Positions 18,272 through 27,332 of a stretch of DNA of 64,000 nt are shown here, piece after piece. The translations under genes were made by a program, and so were the position numbers. The notes under the pieces were generated by a model. That model was not told the origin of the DNA and did not search any database. It saw only the letters and a program-made list of their open reading frames with translations. The stretch is from NCBI RefSeq assembly GCF_009760405.1, contig NZ_WRPP01000001.1, forward strand, positions 558,001-622,000, read 5' to 3'. Source of the DNA: Nocardia terrae. Its GTDB lineage: Bacteria > Actinomycetota > Actinomycetes > Mycobacteriales > Mycobacteriaceae. Every line of letters begins with the position of its first letter. The first letter of the stretch is position 1.

Positions 18272-20863
18272 TCAGCCGCGGTCGAAGGCGCGGGCGCGCA
18301 GCGAGCGTTCGATGCCCGCCTTGCCCTCGATCACCAGGCGGCGCAGGGCGGGCGGGTGGTCGTCGGCGAGGAACTTGTCGGCGATCGCGACCGCCTCGTC
18401 GGTGATGGCCCAGTGCGGGTAGAGGCCGACCACGACGGTCTGCGCGACCTCACTGGAGCGACGCTCCCACACCGAGGCGATCTCGGCGAAATAGCGCCCC
18501 ACATAAGGCGTCAGCAGCTGCGCCTGGCCTGCCGGTGCGAAGCCGGCGACGATGGCGCGGGTGGTGATGTTGGCGACCGAGTCGTCGTTCATGACGGTGT
18601 CCCACGCCTGCTCCTTGACCACGGCCTGCGGGCGGGCGGTCCGGGCCGCGGCGGCCTGGCGGCGACCGGCGGCGGTGTCGTCGCGCGCGAGTTCCGCGTC
18701 GATGAGCGGGGTCTCGACGCCGTCGGAGTCGATGGCCCCGGCGGCCGCGAGCGCCTGGGTGATCCGCCAGCGCAGATCGGTGTCGACGGTCAGGCCCGGC
18801 AAGCCGACGCCCTCCGGGTCACCGGCGAGCAGCTGCCGCAGCACCTGCACGTGCTGGGCCGACAGCAGGGAACCGGTGAGCGCGTTGACGAACGCCAGCT
18901 GATGGTCCGAGCCCGCACCGGCGGCGCGCGCCAGTTCCAGCAGGCGGTCGGCGTAGGCGGGCCAGCCCTGCGCGGACGCCCACTCCGGGTCGGCGTAGGC
19001 GCCCAGCGCGGTGCTCGCCTGCATGAGAAGCCTTTGCACGACACCGATCTCGGTTTCCGCGCCGACGCCGGACTGCACCAGCGCCACGAAGTCGCGGGCC
19101 TTCATCTCGGCCTGGCGGGTCATCTCCCAGGCGGCCGACCAGGCCAGGGTGCGCGGCAGCGGCTCGGCGATGTCGGCGATGCGCGCCACCACGGTGTCGA
19201 GCGAGTCGGCGTCGAGGCGCACCGAGCAGTAGGTGAGGTCGTCGTCGTTGACCAGCACCAGCTTGCCGCGGCCGACGCCGACCAGTTCGGGCACCTCGGT
19301 GCGCTCGGCCGGATCGATGTCGAGCTCGACGCGCTTGGTGCGCACCAGCTTTCCGTCCTGGTCGTCGTAGACGCCGATGGCGAGACGGTGCACGCGGCGT
19401 TCACCGGCACCGGGCTCCGCGCCCTCCTGGATGACGGCGAAGGAGGCGAAGTTGCCGTCCGCGTCCACGGTGAAATCGGGGCGCAGGATGTTCAGGCCGG
19501 TGGTCTTGAGCCATTGCGCGCCCCAGTCGGACAGGTCGCGGCCCGACGCCTTCTCCAGCGCGCCCACCAGATCGTCGAAAGTGGCGTTGCCGAAGGCGTG
19601 TTCGGTGAAGTAGTCGCGCAGACCGGCCAGGAACGGTTCCTGACCGACGTAGGCCACCAGCTGCTTGAGCACCGAAGCGCCCTTGGCGTAGGTGATCCCG
19701 TCGAAGTTCACCTCGACCGCGGCCAGGTCCGGGATGTCGGCGGCGATCGGGTGGGTCGAGGGCAGTTGGTCCTGCCGGTACGCCCAGGACTTCTCGACGT
19801 TCGCGAAAGTGGTCCAGGCATTGGTGTATTCGGTCGCGCCGACCTGGCACAGCACCGAGGCGAAGGTCGCGAAGGACTCGTTCAGCCACAGGTCGTCCCA
19901 CCACTTCATGGTGACCAGGTCGCCGAACCACATGTGCGCCATCTCGTGCAGCACGGTCTCGCAGCGGCGCTCGTAGGAGGCGCGGGTGACCTTGGAGCGG
20001 AAGACGTAGTCCTCGAGGAAGGTGACCGCGCCCGCGTTCTCCATGGCGCCCGCGTTGAATTCGGGCACGAACAGCTGGTCGTACTTGCCGAAGGCGTAGG
20101 GCACACCGAAATTGGTGTGGTAGAAGCCGAAGCCCTGCTTGGTCTCGGTGAAAAGCCGTTCGGCGTCCATGAATTCGGCCAGCGAGGCGCGGCAGTAGAT
20201 GCCGAGCGGGATCTCGCCGTGCGCATCGCTGTAGGAGTCGGTCCACTTGGCGTAGGGGCCCGCGATCAGGGCCACCAGGTAGGTGCTCATGCGCGGCGTG
20301 CGGGCGAAGGTGTGGCGCAGGACCGCGCCGATCTTGTGGGTCTCGACCACCGCGCCGTTGGAGATGACCTCCCAGTCCTCGGGCGCGGTGACGATCACGT
20401 CATAGGTGGCCTTGAGGTCGGGCTGGTCGAAGCAGGCGAACATGCGCTTGCAGTCGGCGGTTTCGAACTGCGAGTACAGGTAGACCTTGTTGTCGGTCGG
20501 GTCGACGAAGCGGTGCAGGCCCTCGCCGGTGTTCGAGTACTCGCCGTCGGCCTCGACGACGAGCTCGTTGGAGGCGGCCAGGTTCGGCAGTGTCAGGCCC
20601 TGCTCCTCGTCGTAGCCGCTGACGTCCAGCGCCACGCCGTTGAGGACGGCCGAGCGCACGCCCGCGCCCACGAAGTCGATGAAGGTCTGCGCACCCGGCG
20701 TCGCGGTGAAGGTCACCGTCGACTTGGTGTGGAAGCTCTCCCGGCGCGGCTCTTCGGCATTGGTGGGTTGCCCGGTCAGATCCAGCTCGACCTTGTAGTT
20801 CTCCACCTGGACCGTCGCGGCGCGTTCGATCGCCTGCTCGCGGGTGAGATTCGGTGCGGACAA
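18272..20863 (-). CDS. pepN: Aminopeptidase N (M1 family zinc metallopeptidase)
   Basis: Removes N-terminal residues from peptides in the cytoplasm. The 863 residues match actinobacterial PepN. Motifs are the substrate-anchoring NAGAMEN and the zinc site H306-E-M-A-H310 followed by WLNESFA, which supplies the third ligand. Start is TTG 20863 with AAGGAG just upstream, giving the standard N-terminus (SAPNLTREQAIERAATV). The frame runs another 340 bases upstream, but that part reads as Arg-rich non-coding sequence. Orthologue of Rv2467. It is well placed to finish peptides made by the neighbouring Clp protease, but a functional link is only inference. Confidence 0.96.
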   Translation of the reverse strand: MSAPNLTREQAIERAATVQVENYKVELDLTGQPTNAEEPRRESFHTKSTVTFTATPGAQTFIDFVGAGVRSAVLNGVALDVSGYDEEQGLTLPNLAASNELVVEADGEYSNTGEGLHRFVDPTDNKVYLYSQFETADCKRMFACFDQPDLKATYDVIVTAPEDWEVISNGAVVETHKIGAVLRHTFARTPRMSTYLVALIAGPYAKWTDSYSDAHGEIPLGIYCRASLAEFMDAERLFTETKQGFGFYHTNFGVPYAFGKYDQLFVPEFNAGAMENAGAVTFLEDYVFRSKVTRASYERRCETVLHEMAHMWFGDLVTMKWWDDLWLNESFATFASVLCQVGATEYTNAWTTFANVEKSWAYRQDQLPSTHPIAADIPDLAAVEVNFDGITYAKGASVLKQLVAYVGQEPFLAGLRDYFTEHAFGNATFDDLVGALEKASGRDLSDWGAQWLKTTGLNILRPDFTVDADGNFASFAVIQEGAEPGAGERRVHRLAIGVYDDQDGKLVRTKRVELDIDPAERTEVPELVGVGRGKLVLVNDDDLTYCSVRLDADSLDTVVARIADIAEPLPRTLAWSAAWEMTRQAEMKARDFVALVQSGVGAETEIGVVQRLLMQASTALGAYADPEWASAQGWPAYADRLLELARAAGAGSDHQLAFVNALTGSLLSAQHVQVLRQLLAGDPEGVGLPGLTVDTDLRWRITQALAAAGAIDSDGVETPLIDAELARDDTAAGRRQAAAARTARPQAVVKEQAWDTVMNDDSVANITTRAIVAGFAPAGQAQLLTPYVGRYFAEIASVWERRSSEVAQTVVVGLYPHWAITDEAVAIADKFLADDHPPALRRLVIEGKAGIERSLRARAFDRG

Positions 20864-21132
20864 GGGGGCTCCTTCGCTCTCGGAGAACTGTGCCGTGCAG
20901 GTGCATCCGACGCGGTGGGCGGCGCTGCCCGCGGTCGCGATGCGTGATGCGATGCGCCCGCACGAGGGCATCGAGCGGACCGAACAATTCTCCACTCGCG
21001 GCCCCGGACGGACGCGACGTTCCCCACAATGCCACGTCATGAACTTCGAGGCGCTCGACCGCGGGTCGAGGGGCAGGTCGGGGCGTCGGTAAGCTCTGCG
21101 GCGGCAGCAATCGCCCAGCACGAGGAGGACCG

Positions 21133-21969
21133 TTGAAGCACATCCACGCCGGTAAGGTGCGCGACCTGTACGAGGACGGCGACTCGCTGATCCTGGTCGC
21201 ATCCGACCGGGTGTCGGTGTACGACGTGGTGCTGCCGACCCCGATCCCGGACAAGGGCGCGCTGCTCACCCAGCTGTCGAACTGGTGGTTCGGGTACTTC
21301 TCCGATGTGCCCAACCACATTCTGTCCACCACCGACGTGCCCGCCGAGTTCGCGGGCCGCGGGGTGCGGGTCAAGCCGCTGAAGATGGTGAAGGTGGAGT
21401 GCATCGCGCGCGGCTACCTGACCGGCGGCGGGCTGGCCGAATACCAGCGCTCCGGCACGGTCTCCGGTATCGCGCTGCCGCCGGGCCTGCGTGACGGCGA
21501 CAAGCTGCCCGAACCCATCTTCACCCCCACCACCAAGGCCGACGAGGGCCACGACGAGCCGATCAGCTTCGCGGACGTGGTGAACCAGGAGGGCAAGGAG
21601 GTCGCCGAGAAGCTGCGCGACCTGACACTCGAGATCTACTCGCGCGGCGCGGACCACGCCGCCGCCCACGGTGTCATCATCGCCGACACGAAGATCGAAC
21701 TCGGTTGGGACGGTGACGTTCTCACCGTCGGCGACGAGGTGCTGACCTCGGACTCCTCGCGTTTCTGGCCCGCCGACGACTACGAGCCGGGCCGCCCGCA
21801 GAAGTCCTTCGACAAGCAGTTCGTGCGCGACTGGTCGACCTCGACCGGGTGGAACAAGGAGTACCCGGGTCCGGAGATCCCGGCCGAGGTGATCGAGGTG
21901 ACCCGGCAGAAGTACGTCGCGGCCTACGAGCTGATCACCGGCAAGACCTGGAACGGCGTCCAGGGCTAG
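21133..21969 (+). CDS. purC: Phosphoribosylaminoimidazole-succinocarboxamide synthase
   Basis: Purine biosynthesis step that joins CAIR and aspartate with ATP. The 278 residues match the actinobacterial/yeast-like type. Motifs are the N-terminal GKVRDLYEDGDSLILVASDR, RGYLTGGGLAEYQ and DTKIELGWD. It starts with TTG 21133 with GAGGAGG seven bases upstream. No other purine gene is nearby, so it is an isolated insert within the conserved block. The stop codon overlaps that of the convergent oxidoreductase in a CTAG tetramer. Confidence 0.96.
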   Translation: MKHIHAGKVRDLYEDGDSLILVASDRVSVYDVVLPTPIPDKGALLTQLSNWWFGYFSDVPNHILSTTDVPAEFAGRGVRVKPLKMVKVECIARGYLTGGGLAEYQRSGTVSGIALPPGLRDGDKLPEPIFTPTTKADEGHDEPISFADVVNQEGKEVAEKLRDLTLEIYSRGADHAAAHGVIIADTKIELGWDGDVLTVGDEVLTSDSSRFWPADDYEPGRPQKSFDKQFVRDWSTSTGWNKEYPGPEIPAEVIEVTRQKYVAAYELITGKTWNGVQG

Positions 21970-22652
21970 GCCGAAACAGCTTCCGCGGCAAGGAAGTTCG
22001 CGACGAATTCGTCGGCGCGGCGCTCCAGCTCGGCGTATTGGGCCTCGCGTTCCGCGCCGACCGTGGCGGCGTCGATGAGGAGTCGCCCGTCGGCGTCCAG
22101 ACGCTGACGGCGTTCCTCCGCGTCGGGGAGCAGGGCGACCGTCGAGTGCGAGAAGCCGCAGTAATAGGCGATACCCATATTGAGCTGGCCGTCGAGGGCC
22201 TGCTGCATGAAGTCGACGACCGGATCGCCCGCCGCCACACCGCCCAGCCCGAGCCACAGCATGCGTTTGCCCGCGAGCCGGGGCTTGCTGCGACCGTAGG
22301 CGAAACCGTAGTTCCAGACGCGGTCGATCCAGCCCTTGAGCAGCGCCGGAACGCTCGCCCAATAGACCGGGAAGACCGCGATCACGATGTCGGCGGCCAG
22401 TATCCGGTCCATGTGGTGGTGCACCTCGGGGGAGTAGGACTTCTCCCGATTGCCCCAGTCGGGTTGATCGGCGACGGTCATGCGCGGATCGAAGCCCTCG
22501 GCGTGCAGATCCAGCAGGTCGATGCGGTATCCGGCGGCCTCCAGTTGCCGGGCGGCACGGCGGGCGAGGTGCGCGGTCAGGGAATCGGAGCGGTGATGCG
22601 CGACCACGATCAGTGCGGTGCGGGACTGCTGAGCGATATCATTGTGCGACAA
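21966..22652 (-). CDS. NAD(P)H dehydrogenase (quinone)-like flavin oxidoreductase
   Basis: A 228-residue flavodoxin-like protein of the NQO1/MdaB family. The flavin phosphate loop region is near the N-terminus (ALIVVAHHRSDSLTAHL), with the family motifs FPVYWASVPALLKGWIDRV and the LWLGLGG strand. Predicted to reduce quinones or related electrophiles with NAD(P)H. Start is TTG 22652, with AGGAGG upstream. It is divergent from an AraC-type regulator, the usual arrangement for an electrophile-inducible reductase. Confidence 0.88.
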   Translation of the reverse strand: MSHNDIAQQSRTALIVVAHHRSDSLTAHLARRAARQLEAAGYRIDLLDLHAEGFDPRMTVADQPDWGNREKSYSPEVHHHMDRILAADIVIAVFPVYWASVPALLKGWIDRVWNYGFAYGRSKPRLAGKRMLWLGLGGVAAGDPVVDFMQQALDGQLNMGIAYYCGFSHSTVALLPDAEERRQRLDADGRLLIDAATVGAEREAQYAELERRADEFVANFLAAEAVSA

Positions 22653-22772
22653 GGGATTTCCTCCTGACTCGGGTGGTGCTCGGGGTTCGTTGCCTCCAGT
22701 ACACCCGCCCGCGTGTGGACGATCCATTGGCGAAGAGCTTCATTTGATAGGAATTCGTCTACTCTGGATCGA

Positions 22773-23717
22773 GTGGATCCCCTGAGCAGACTGTTGGGCG
22801 GTATTCGTGCCGAGGGTTCGGTGTTGACGCACGCCGTCATGCCCGCGCCCTGGACCATCCGGTTCGCCGATCGCGCCCCGCTCACCATGATCACCGTCAT
22901 GCGTGGCGGCGGCATCCTGCTGCTGCCGGAGGGGCAACCGCGAACGCTCGGGGCCGGTGATACCGCGCTGGTGCGCGAACCGGACGAATTCCGTTTCGTC
23001 TCCGGCGATTTCGCTGCCGATCCGGACGATCACCGCGCCGCACTACCCACCGAGTACGAGATCTCCTGCTTCACAGGCGATTCCGAGTGCACGGCCGAGG
23101 AGTTGACCGGTATCCATTGGGGCAGTGAGGCCGACGCCACGGCGCTACTGGTCGGCGCCTACCGCACCTCTTCGCGTCGCCACGACCGCCTGCTGCGCGC
23201 GCTGCCGCCGGTCCTGGTCATCCACGAGAACATGGACACCTGCGCCTGGTTCGAGTCGGCCGCCGCCTCGGCCGTGGATCAGAGCGCGGGCTCCCAGGCC
23301 ATGATGGACCGCCTCCTGGACTGGAGCCTGGTCTGCACCCTGCGCACCTGGTTCGAGCAGGCAGGCCCCGACGCCCCGACGTGGTTCCGCGGCCTTTCCG
23401 ACCCGATCGTGGCCCCCGCCCTGCACGCCATCGACACCACCCTCGGAGCCCCGTGGACGGTGGCCTCCCTCGCCGCCGAATCCCAGGTCTCCCGAGCCCT
23501 TTTCGCCAAGCGCTTCGCCGCAGTCATGGGTCAACCACCCCTGACCTACCTCACCGCCGCCCGCATGGACGAGGCCGAGGAACTCCTCACCGACACCGAC
23601 CTCACCGTCGCCCAGATCGCCAAATCCGTAGGCTACGCAGACCCTTTCGGCTTCTCCGCCGCCTTCAAACGCCACCGCGGCCTTAGCCCCACCGCCTACC
23701 GCACCGCCGCCGCCTAA
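22773..23717 (+). CDS. AraC family transcriptional regulator
   Basis: 314 residues: an N-terminal cupin-like sensor (about 1-170, of the AraC group whose members have a GGGILLLPEG strand) and a C-terminal double helix-turn-helix (about 215-312, WTVASLAAESQVSRALFAKRF and LTVAQIAKSVGYADPFGFSAAFKR). GTG 22773 is taken as the start because the upstream extension reads as intergenic. It probably controls the divergent flavin oxidoreductase. The inducer is unknown. Confidence 0.92.
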   Translation: MDPLSRLLGGIRAEGSVLTHAVMPAPWTIRFADRAPLTMITVMRGGGILLLPEGQPRTLGAGDTALVREPDEFRFVSGDFAADPDDHRAALPTEYEISCFTGDSECTAEELTGIHWGSEADATALLVGAYRTSSRRHDRLLRALPPVLVIHENMDTCAWFESAAASAVDQSAGSQAMMDRLLDWSLVCTLRTWFEQAGPDAPTWFRGLSDPIVAPALHAIDTTLGAPWTVASLAAESQVSRALFAKRFAAVMGQPPLTYLTAARMDEAEELLTDTDLTVAQIAKSVGYADPFGFSAAFKRHRGLSPTAYRTAAA

Positions 23718-23734
23718 CCACCCCCGCCTTCCGC

Positions 23735-23791
23735 CGAGTGGCACATCTTGGAGCGGTTTTGTCTGATTAGTCCTGAAAAATGTTCCACTCG
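23735..23791. repeat. 57-bp dispersed palindromic repeat, copy 2
   Basis: Second copy of the element at 1188-1244, in opposite orientation and equal in length (CGAGTGG ... CCACTCG, 47/57 identical by hand count). It is followed by a shared GGTGGGCG at 23800-23807. It lies between the convergent araC-type and sigma factor genes. The remaining 23792-24002 shows no gene. Confidence 0.75.
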
Positions 23792-24002
23792 ACGACCAAG
23801 GTGGGCGTGTCCGGGATGGAATTGGGCGTGTCGGACATCTTCGGCGGGAGGTCAACGCGGCCGAGCCTCGAGGAGACTGGAAGCTGAGCCCGGGCTGTCG
23901 GGCCTGCCAGCCCCTCTCCGGTATCCAGGCGTTCGCGACCGGTGGCGGCTGGAAAATGCCGAGAATTCACGAACCCAGCCCGCCCACTCCTCGTCCAGGC
24001 GG

Positions 24003-25442
24003 TCAGGGGCGGCGGAGGCGGGCGGCGCGGATGGTGAGGTAGTCGCGTTCGGGGAGGCTGGTGGTCAGGCGGGCGGCGGCGGTGTAGGCGGTGATGGCTT
24101 CCTCGGTGTCGCCGGCCATTTCGTAGAGGTGGCCGCGGACGGCGTCCAGGCGGTGGTTGCCGGCCAGCGCTTCGGTGAGAGTGTCGGTGAGGTCCAGGCC
24201 CGCCTGGGGGCCGTGGACCATGGCCAGGGCGACCGCGCGGTTGAGGGTGACCATGGGGTTGGGGGACTGGCGTTCCAAGGCGTTGTAGAGCAACAGGATT
24301 CGGGGCCAGTCGGTGTGTTCGGGGCTGAGGGCCTGGGCGTGCAGGGCGGCGATGGCGGCCTGGATCTGGTACTGGCCGATGAGGCCGCTGCGAACCGACG
24401 CGGTCGCCAGGCGCACGCCCTCGATGATCATCTCGCGGTCCCAGAGGCTGCGATCCTGCTCCTCGAGGGGGATCAGCTCACCGCCGGCACCGGTCCGTGC
24501 CGCACGGCGGGAATCGGTGAGCAGGAGCAGGGCCAGCAGGCCGGTGACCTCGGGATTGTCGGGGAGTGCGCGAAACAGGCTGCGGGCCAGGCGGATCGCC
24601 TCGCTCGACAGGTCGACCCGGTGTAATCGCTCGCCGCCGCTGGTGTGGCCCTCGGTGTAGATCAGGTAGAGCACCCGCAACACGTTGTCGAGCCGCTCGT
24701 TCCACTCTCCATGCTGCCCGTTGGACTCCGCGGGCATGGCGAAGGGACGCTGCTCGGCGGCCAGGCGCTTCTTCGCCCGCGTGATCCGTTGCGCCATGGT
24801 GCGTTCCGGTAGCAGGAACGCCCGCGCGATCTCCTCTGTGGTGAGCCCGCCGACCGCGCGCAGCGTCAAGGCGATCGCGCTCGCGGGCGACAATGCGGGA
24901 TGGCAGCACAGAAAGAACAACGTCAACGTGTCATCCCGCTCCTCGGCATGCGCGTCGCCCGGCCGCATCCCCACACCGAACGCGTTGGGCGGCACCAAAT
25001 CCGGCCGCCCGGAGCCGCCCCGGCCGGTGGCCTGTGCCGAGCCGGTGGTGGATGCTGGGCCGGTGGCGGAGTTCGAATCGTCGGCCAGGTCCGTCAGGCC
25101 GGGGAGGTCTCCATCCGTCAGGGCGGCGATCACCGCGTCGGCCGGGTCGGGGGTGGCGGCGGACAGTCGTTCCGGGTCGCGGATCGCGTTGGTGGCCTCG
25201 CGGTTTCGGCGGGCGGATTCGGCGCGGATGGCGTCGATCAGGCGGCGCTGGCCGACCGAGATGAGCCAGGCGCGGGGATTGCCGGGCAGGCCGTCGGCGG
25301 GCCATTGGGTGGCGGCGGCGAGCAGAGCCTCCTGGAGGGCGTCCTCGGCGGCGTCGAAATCGCCGTAGCGGCGGACCAGTGCGCCGAGGACCTGCGGCGC
25401 GAGGTCGCGGAGCAGGTCCTCGAGGGCGGGGTCGGTTCTCAC
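24003..25442 (-). CDS. ECF RNA polymerase sigma factor with C-terminal TPR-like domain (ECF42 type)
   Basis: 479 residues. Region 2 is near residues 20-75 (FDAAEDALQEALLAAATQWP, NPRAWLISVGQRRLID); region 4 follows CCHPALSPASAIALTLRAVGGLTTEEIARAFLL. The long C-terminal helical domain ends EEAITAYTAAARL. This is the ECF42 layout, which has no anti-sigma factor and pairs with a YCII/DGPF protein, as here (4-base overlap). Odd: a ~45-residue Ser/Thr/Gly-rich insertion (about residues 95-145) between regions 2 and 4, longer than I expect for the group. Targets usually include the neighbouring YCII gene. Confidence 0.92.
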   Translation of the reverse strand: MRTDPALEDLLRDLAPQVLGALVRRYGDFDAAEDALQEALLAAATQWPADGLPGNPRAWLISVGQRRLIDAIRAESARRNREATNAIRDPERLSAATPDPADAVIAALTDGDLPGLTDLADDSNSATGPASTTGSAQATGRGGSGRPDLVPPNAFGVGMRPGDAHAEERDDTLTLFFLCCHPALSPASAIALTLRAVGGLTTEEIARAFLLPERTMAQRITRAKKRLAAEQRPFAMPAESNGQHGEWNERLDNVLRVLYLIYTEGHTSGGERLHRVDLSSEAIRLARSLFRALPDNPEVTGLLALLLLTDSRRAARTGAGGELIPLEEQDRSLWDREMIIEGVRLATASVRSGLIGQYQIQAAIAALHAQALSPEHTDWPRILLLYNALERQSPNPMVTLNRAVALAMVHGPQAGLDLTDTLTEALAGNHRLDAVRGHLYEMAGDTEEAITAYTAAARLTTSLPERDYLTIRAARLRRP

Positions 25443-25840
25443 AGGTCGGTGGAGGGGGCGCTCATGATGGGACGCACTTCGATGTACTCGCCGATCGGCT
25501 TGCCGCCGGGACCCGGGGCGGCCGACGCCTTGGCGGCGATCTCGACGGCACGTTCGGGGGAGTCGACGTCGACGATCCAGTACCCGGCCAGGAATTCCTT
25601 GGTTTCGGGGAAGGGCCCGTCGGTGACCACCGGCGCCGAGCGGCCGTCGGACATGACGATGCGGGCCTGGCCCGGGTCCGCGAGGCCCTGGGCGTCGACC
25701 AGCTCGCCGGACTTGGCCAGTTCCTCGCCGAGGGTGCGCTGGAAGTCGATGTGCGCCTGGATCTCCTCGGGCTCCCACTCGCCGAGGAAGGTGTCGCAGT
25801 AGGCGGCGGGGCTGTAGGTCTTGATGAGGATGTACTTCAC
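25439..25840 (-). CDS. YCII (DGPF) family protein
   Basis: 133 residues with the hallmark TDGPFPETKEFLAGYWIVD segment and an alternating alpha/beta ferredoxin-like pattern. Family members are companions of ECF42 sigma factors and of unknown biochemical role. The GTGA overlap with the downstream sigma gene shows an operon. It has GGAGC upstream of the ATG. Confidence 0.93.
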   Translation of the reverse strand: MKYILIKTYSPAAYCDTFLGEWEPEEIQAHIDFQRTLGEELAKSGELVDAQGLADPGQARIVMSDGRSAPVVTDGPFPETKEFLAGYWIVDVDSPERAVEIAAKASAAPGPGGKPIGEYIEVRPIMSAPSTDL

Positions 25841-25946
25841 GGTCGGCTCCTTCGTCGGTGGGCGCCCCGGGTGGCGCTCTCGTTCGGGAGTCGGAGCCGC
25901 GCACGCCGCTGCGACGTACTTGTCACTCCGTCTCGCGTGACGGTGA

Positions 25947-27143
25947 TCACAGGTTGTCGGGGTCGACGGCCTCGCCGCCGAGGATCAGCTGTTTGATCTT
26001 GTCTCCTACATCCCACACGTTCACGTTCATTCCGGCCAGTACTCGATTGCCCGAGTCCAGCCAGTAGGCCACGAACTCGCGCTTGCCGAGATCGCCGGAC
26101 ACCACCACGCGGGCCTGCTGCTTGGGCCCGACGTAGCCCGTGTACTCCATCCCGAGGTCGTATTGATCGGTGAAGAAGTACGGCAGCCGGTCGTACACGG
26201 CCGGTTTCCCGAGCATGGTCAACGCCGCCACCGCGGGCTGGTTGAGCGCGTTCGCCCAGTGCTCCACCCGGATTCGCTGCCCGAGCACCGGATGCTGCTG
26301 GTCGGCGATGTCCCCGACCGCGACGATGTCCGGATCGCTGGTGGCCAGGCTCTCGTCGACCAGGACGCCGCCGTCCACGGCCAGCCCGGCATCGGCGGCC
26401 AGCTCGATATTGGGGCGCGCGCCCACCGCCACCAGCACCGCGTCCGCCTCGATCCGGGTGCCGTCGTCCAGGCGCACGCCGGTGGCGTGGCCGTCGGCGG
26501 TGGTGATCTCGCCGACCTTCACGCCGAGGCGCAGATCCACGCCGTGGTCGCGGTGCAGCTGCGCGAACACCTCGCCCATCTCCGGGCCCAGCGCCGCCGA
26601 CAACGGCACCGATTCGGCTTCCAGCACAGTCACTTCCACGCCCGCGGCGCGCGCGGCCGCCGTCACCTCGAGTCCGATCCAGCCCGCGCCGATGACGGCC
26701 AGCCGTCGCGCGGTGCCGAACAGGGCCAGCAGGGCGTCGGAGTCCTCGATGGTGCGCAGCACGTGCACGCCCGCCGCGTCCGCGCCGGGCAGGCGCAGCA
26801 GCCGCGGCCGCGAGCCGGTGGCCAGCGCGAGCTTGTCGTAGGGCAGGGTCGTACCGTCCGGCAGCGCAACGGTTTTGGTGGCGCGATCCACGGCGGTGAC
26901 GGTGGTTCCGGGCATCACCTCGACATGGTGGTCGCGGTACCACTGGGCCGGATCCACCGTGAAGTCGACCAGCGCCTTCTTCCCGAGCAGATGCTCCTTG
27001 GACAGCGGCGGCCGCTCGTAGGGCAGGTGGTCCTCCGCGCTGACGAGCGTCACCGTCCCGTCGAAGTCGTTGGCCCGCAAGGCTTCCGCGAGCTTGGCCG
27101 CGGCCAGCCCCCCTCCTGCGATGACGAACCTGGATGTGGTCAT
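25947..27143 (-). CDS. FAD-dependent NAD(P)H-ferredoxin reductase-like oxidoreductase
   Basis: 398 residues. The FAD-binding GGGLAAAKLAEALR is at the N-terminus, the NAD(P)H-binding GAGWIGLEVTAAARAAG is at about 150, and the family GD motif is DIVAVGDIAD. It resembles the rubredoxin/putidaredoxin reductase group with a C-terminal reductase domain. Electron acceptor is not obvious: no ferredoxin gene is adjacent. It is a paralogue of the reductase at 52767-53963. Divergent from the mycothiol-dependent reductase gene. Confidence 0.92.
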   Translation of the reverse strand: MTTSRFVIAGGGLAAAKLAEALRANDFDGTVTLVSAEDHLPYERPPLSKEHLLGKKALVDFTVDPAQWYRDHHVEVMPGTTVTAVDRATKTVALPDGTTLPYDKLALATGSRPRLLRLPGADAAGVHVLRTIEDSDALLALFGTARRLAVIGAGWIGLEVTAAARAAGVEVTVLEAESVPLSAALGPEMGEVFAQLHRDHGVDLRLGVKVGEITTADGHATGVRLDDGTRIEADAVLVAVGARPNIELAADAGLAVDGGVLVDESLATSDPDIVAVGDIADQQHPVLGQRIRVEHWANALNQPAVAALTMLGKPAVYDRLPYFFTDQYDLGMEYTGYVGPKQQARVVVSGDLGKREFVAYWLDSGNRVLAGMNVNVWDVGDKIKQLILGGEAVDPDNL

Positions 27144-27332
27144 GCCGAAACCTCCCTGCTTGCGCGGTCGGGTAGCCGTCGACTGGTCCGATATTTCGAC
27201 ACTAGCCCCGGGTGGAGTGGGCGGCGCGGAAATATCGGCAACAATCCGGGTTGTTGCGCATGGAGTACGGCCCTCGTGTGCTCGTGAGAGAGTGCTGCCC
27301 CCGGCCGGCCGAAGACTGCGAAAGGACTTCTA

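Noticed and set aside
18149..20947. Plus-strand open frame of about 930 codons opposite pepN
   Set aside because: Shadow of pepN with low-complexity Gly/Val/Arg/Asp composition; pepN has an intact zinc site and family length.
20864..21202. N-terminal extension of PepN
   Set aside because: The frame is open but Arg/Ser-rich without family similarity, and a TTG with AAGGAG gives the standard start.
25880..25946. ECF42-type promoter (TGTCGA -35) upstream of the YCII gene
   Set aside because: No TGTCGA hexamer found in the correct strand and spacing; only a weak GTCAC/GTGAC inverted repeat is visible.
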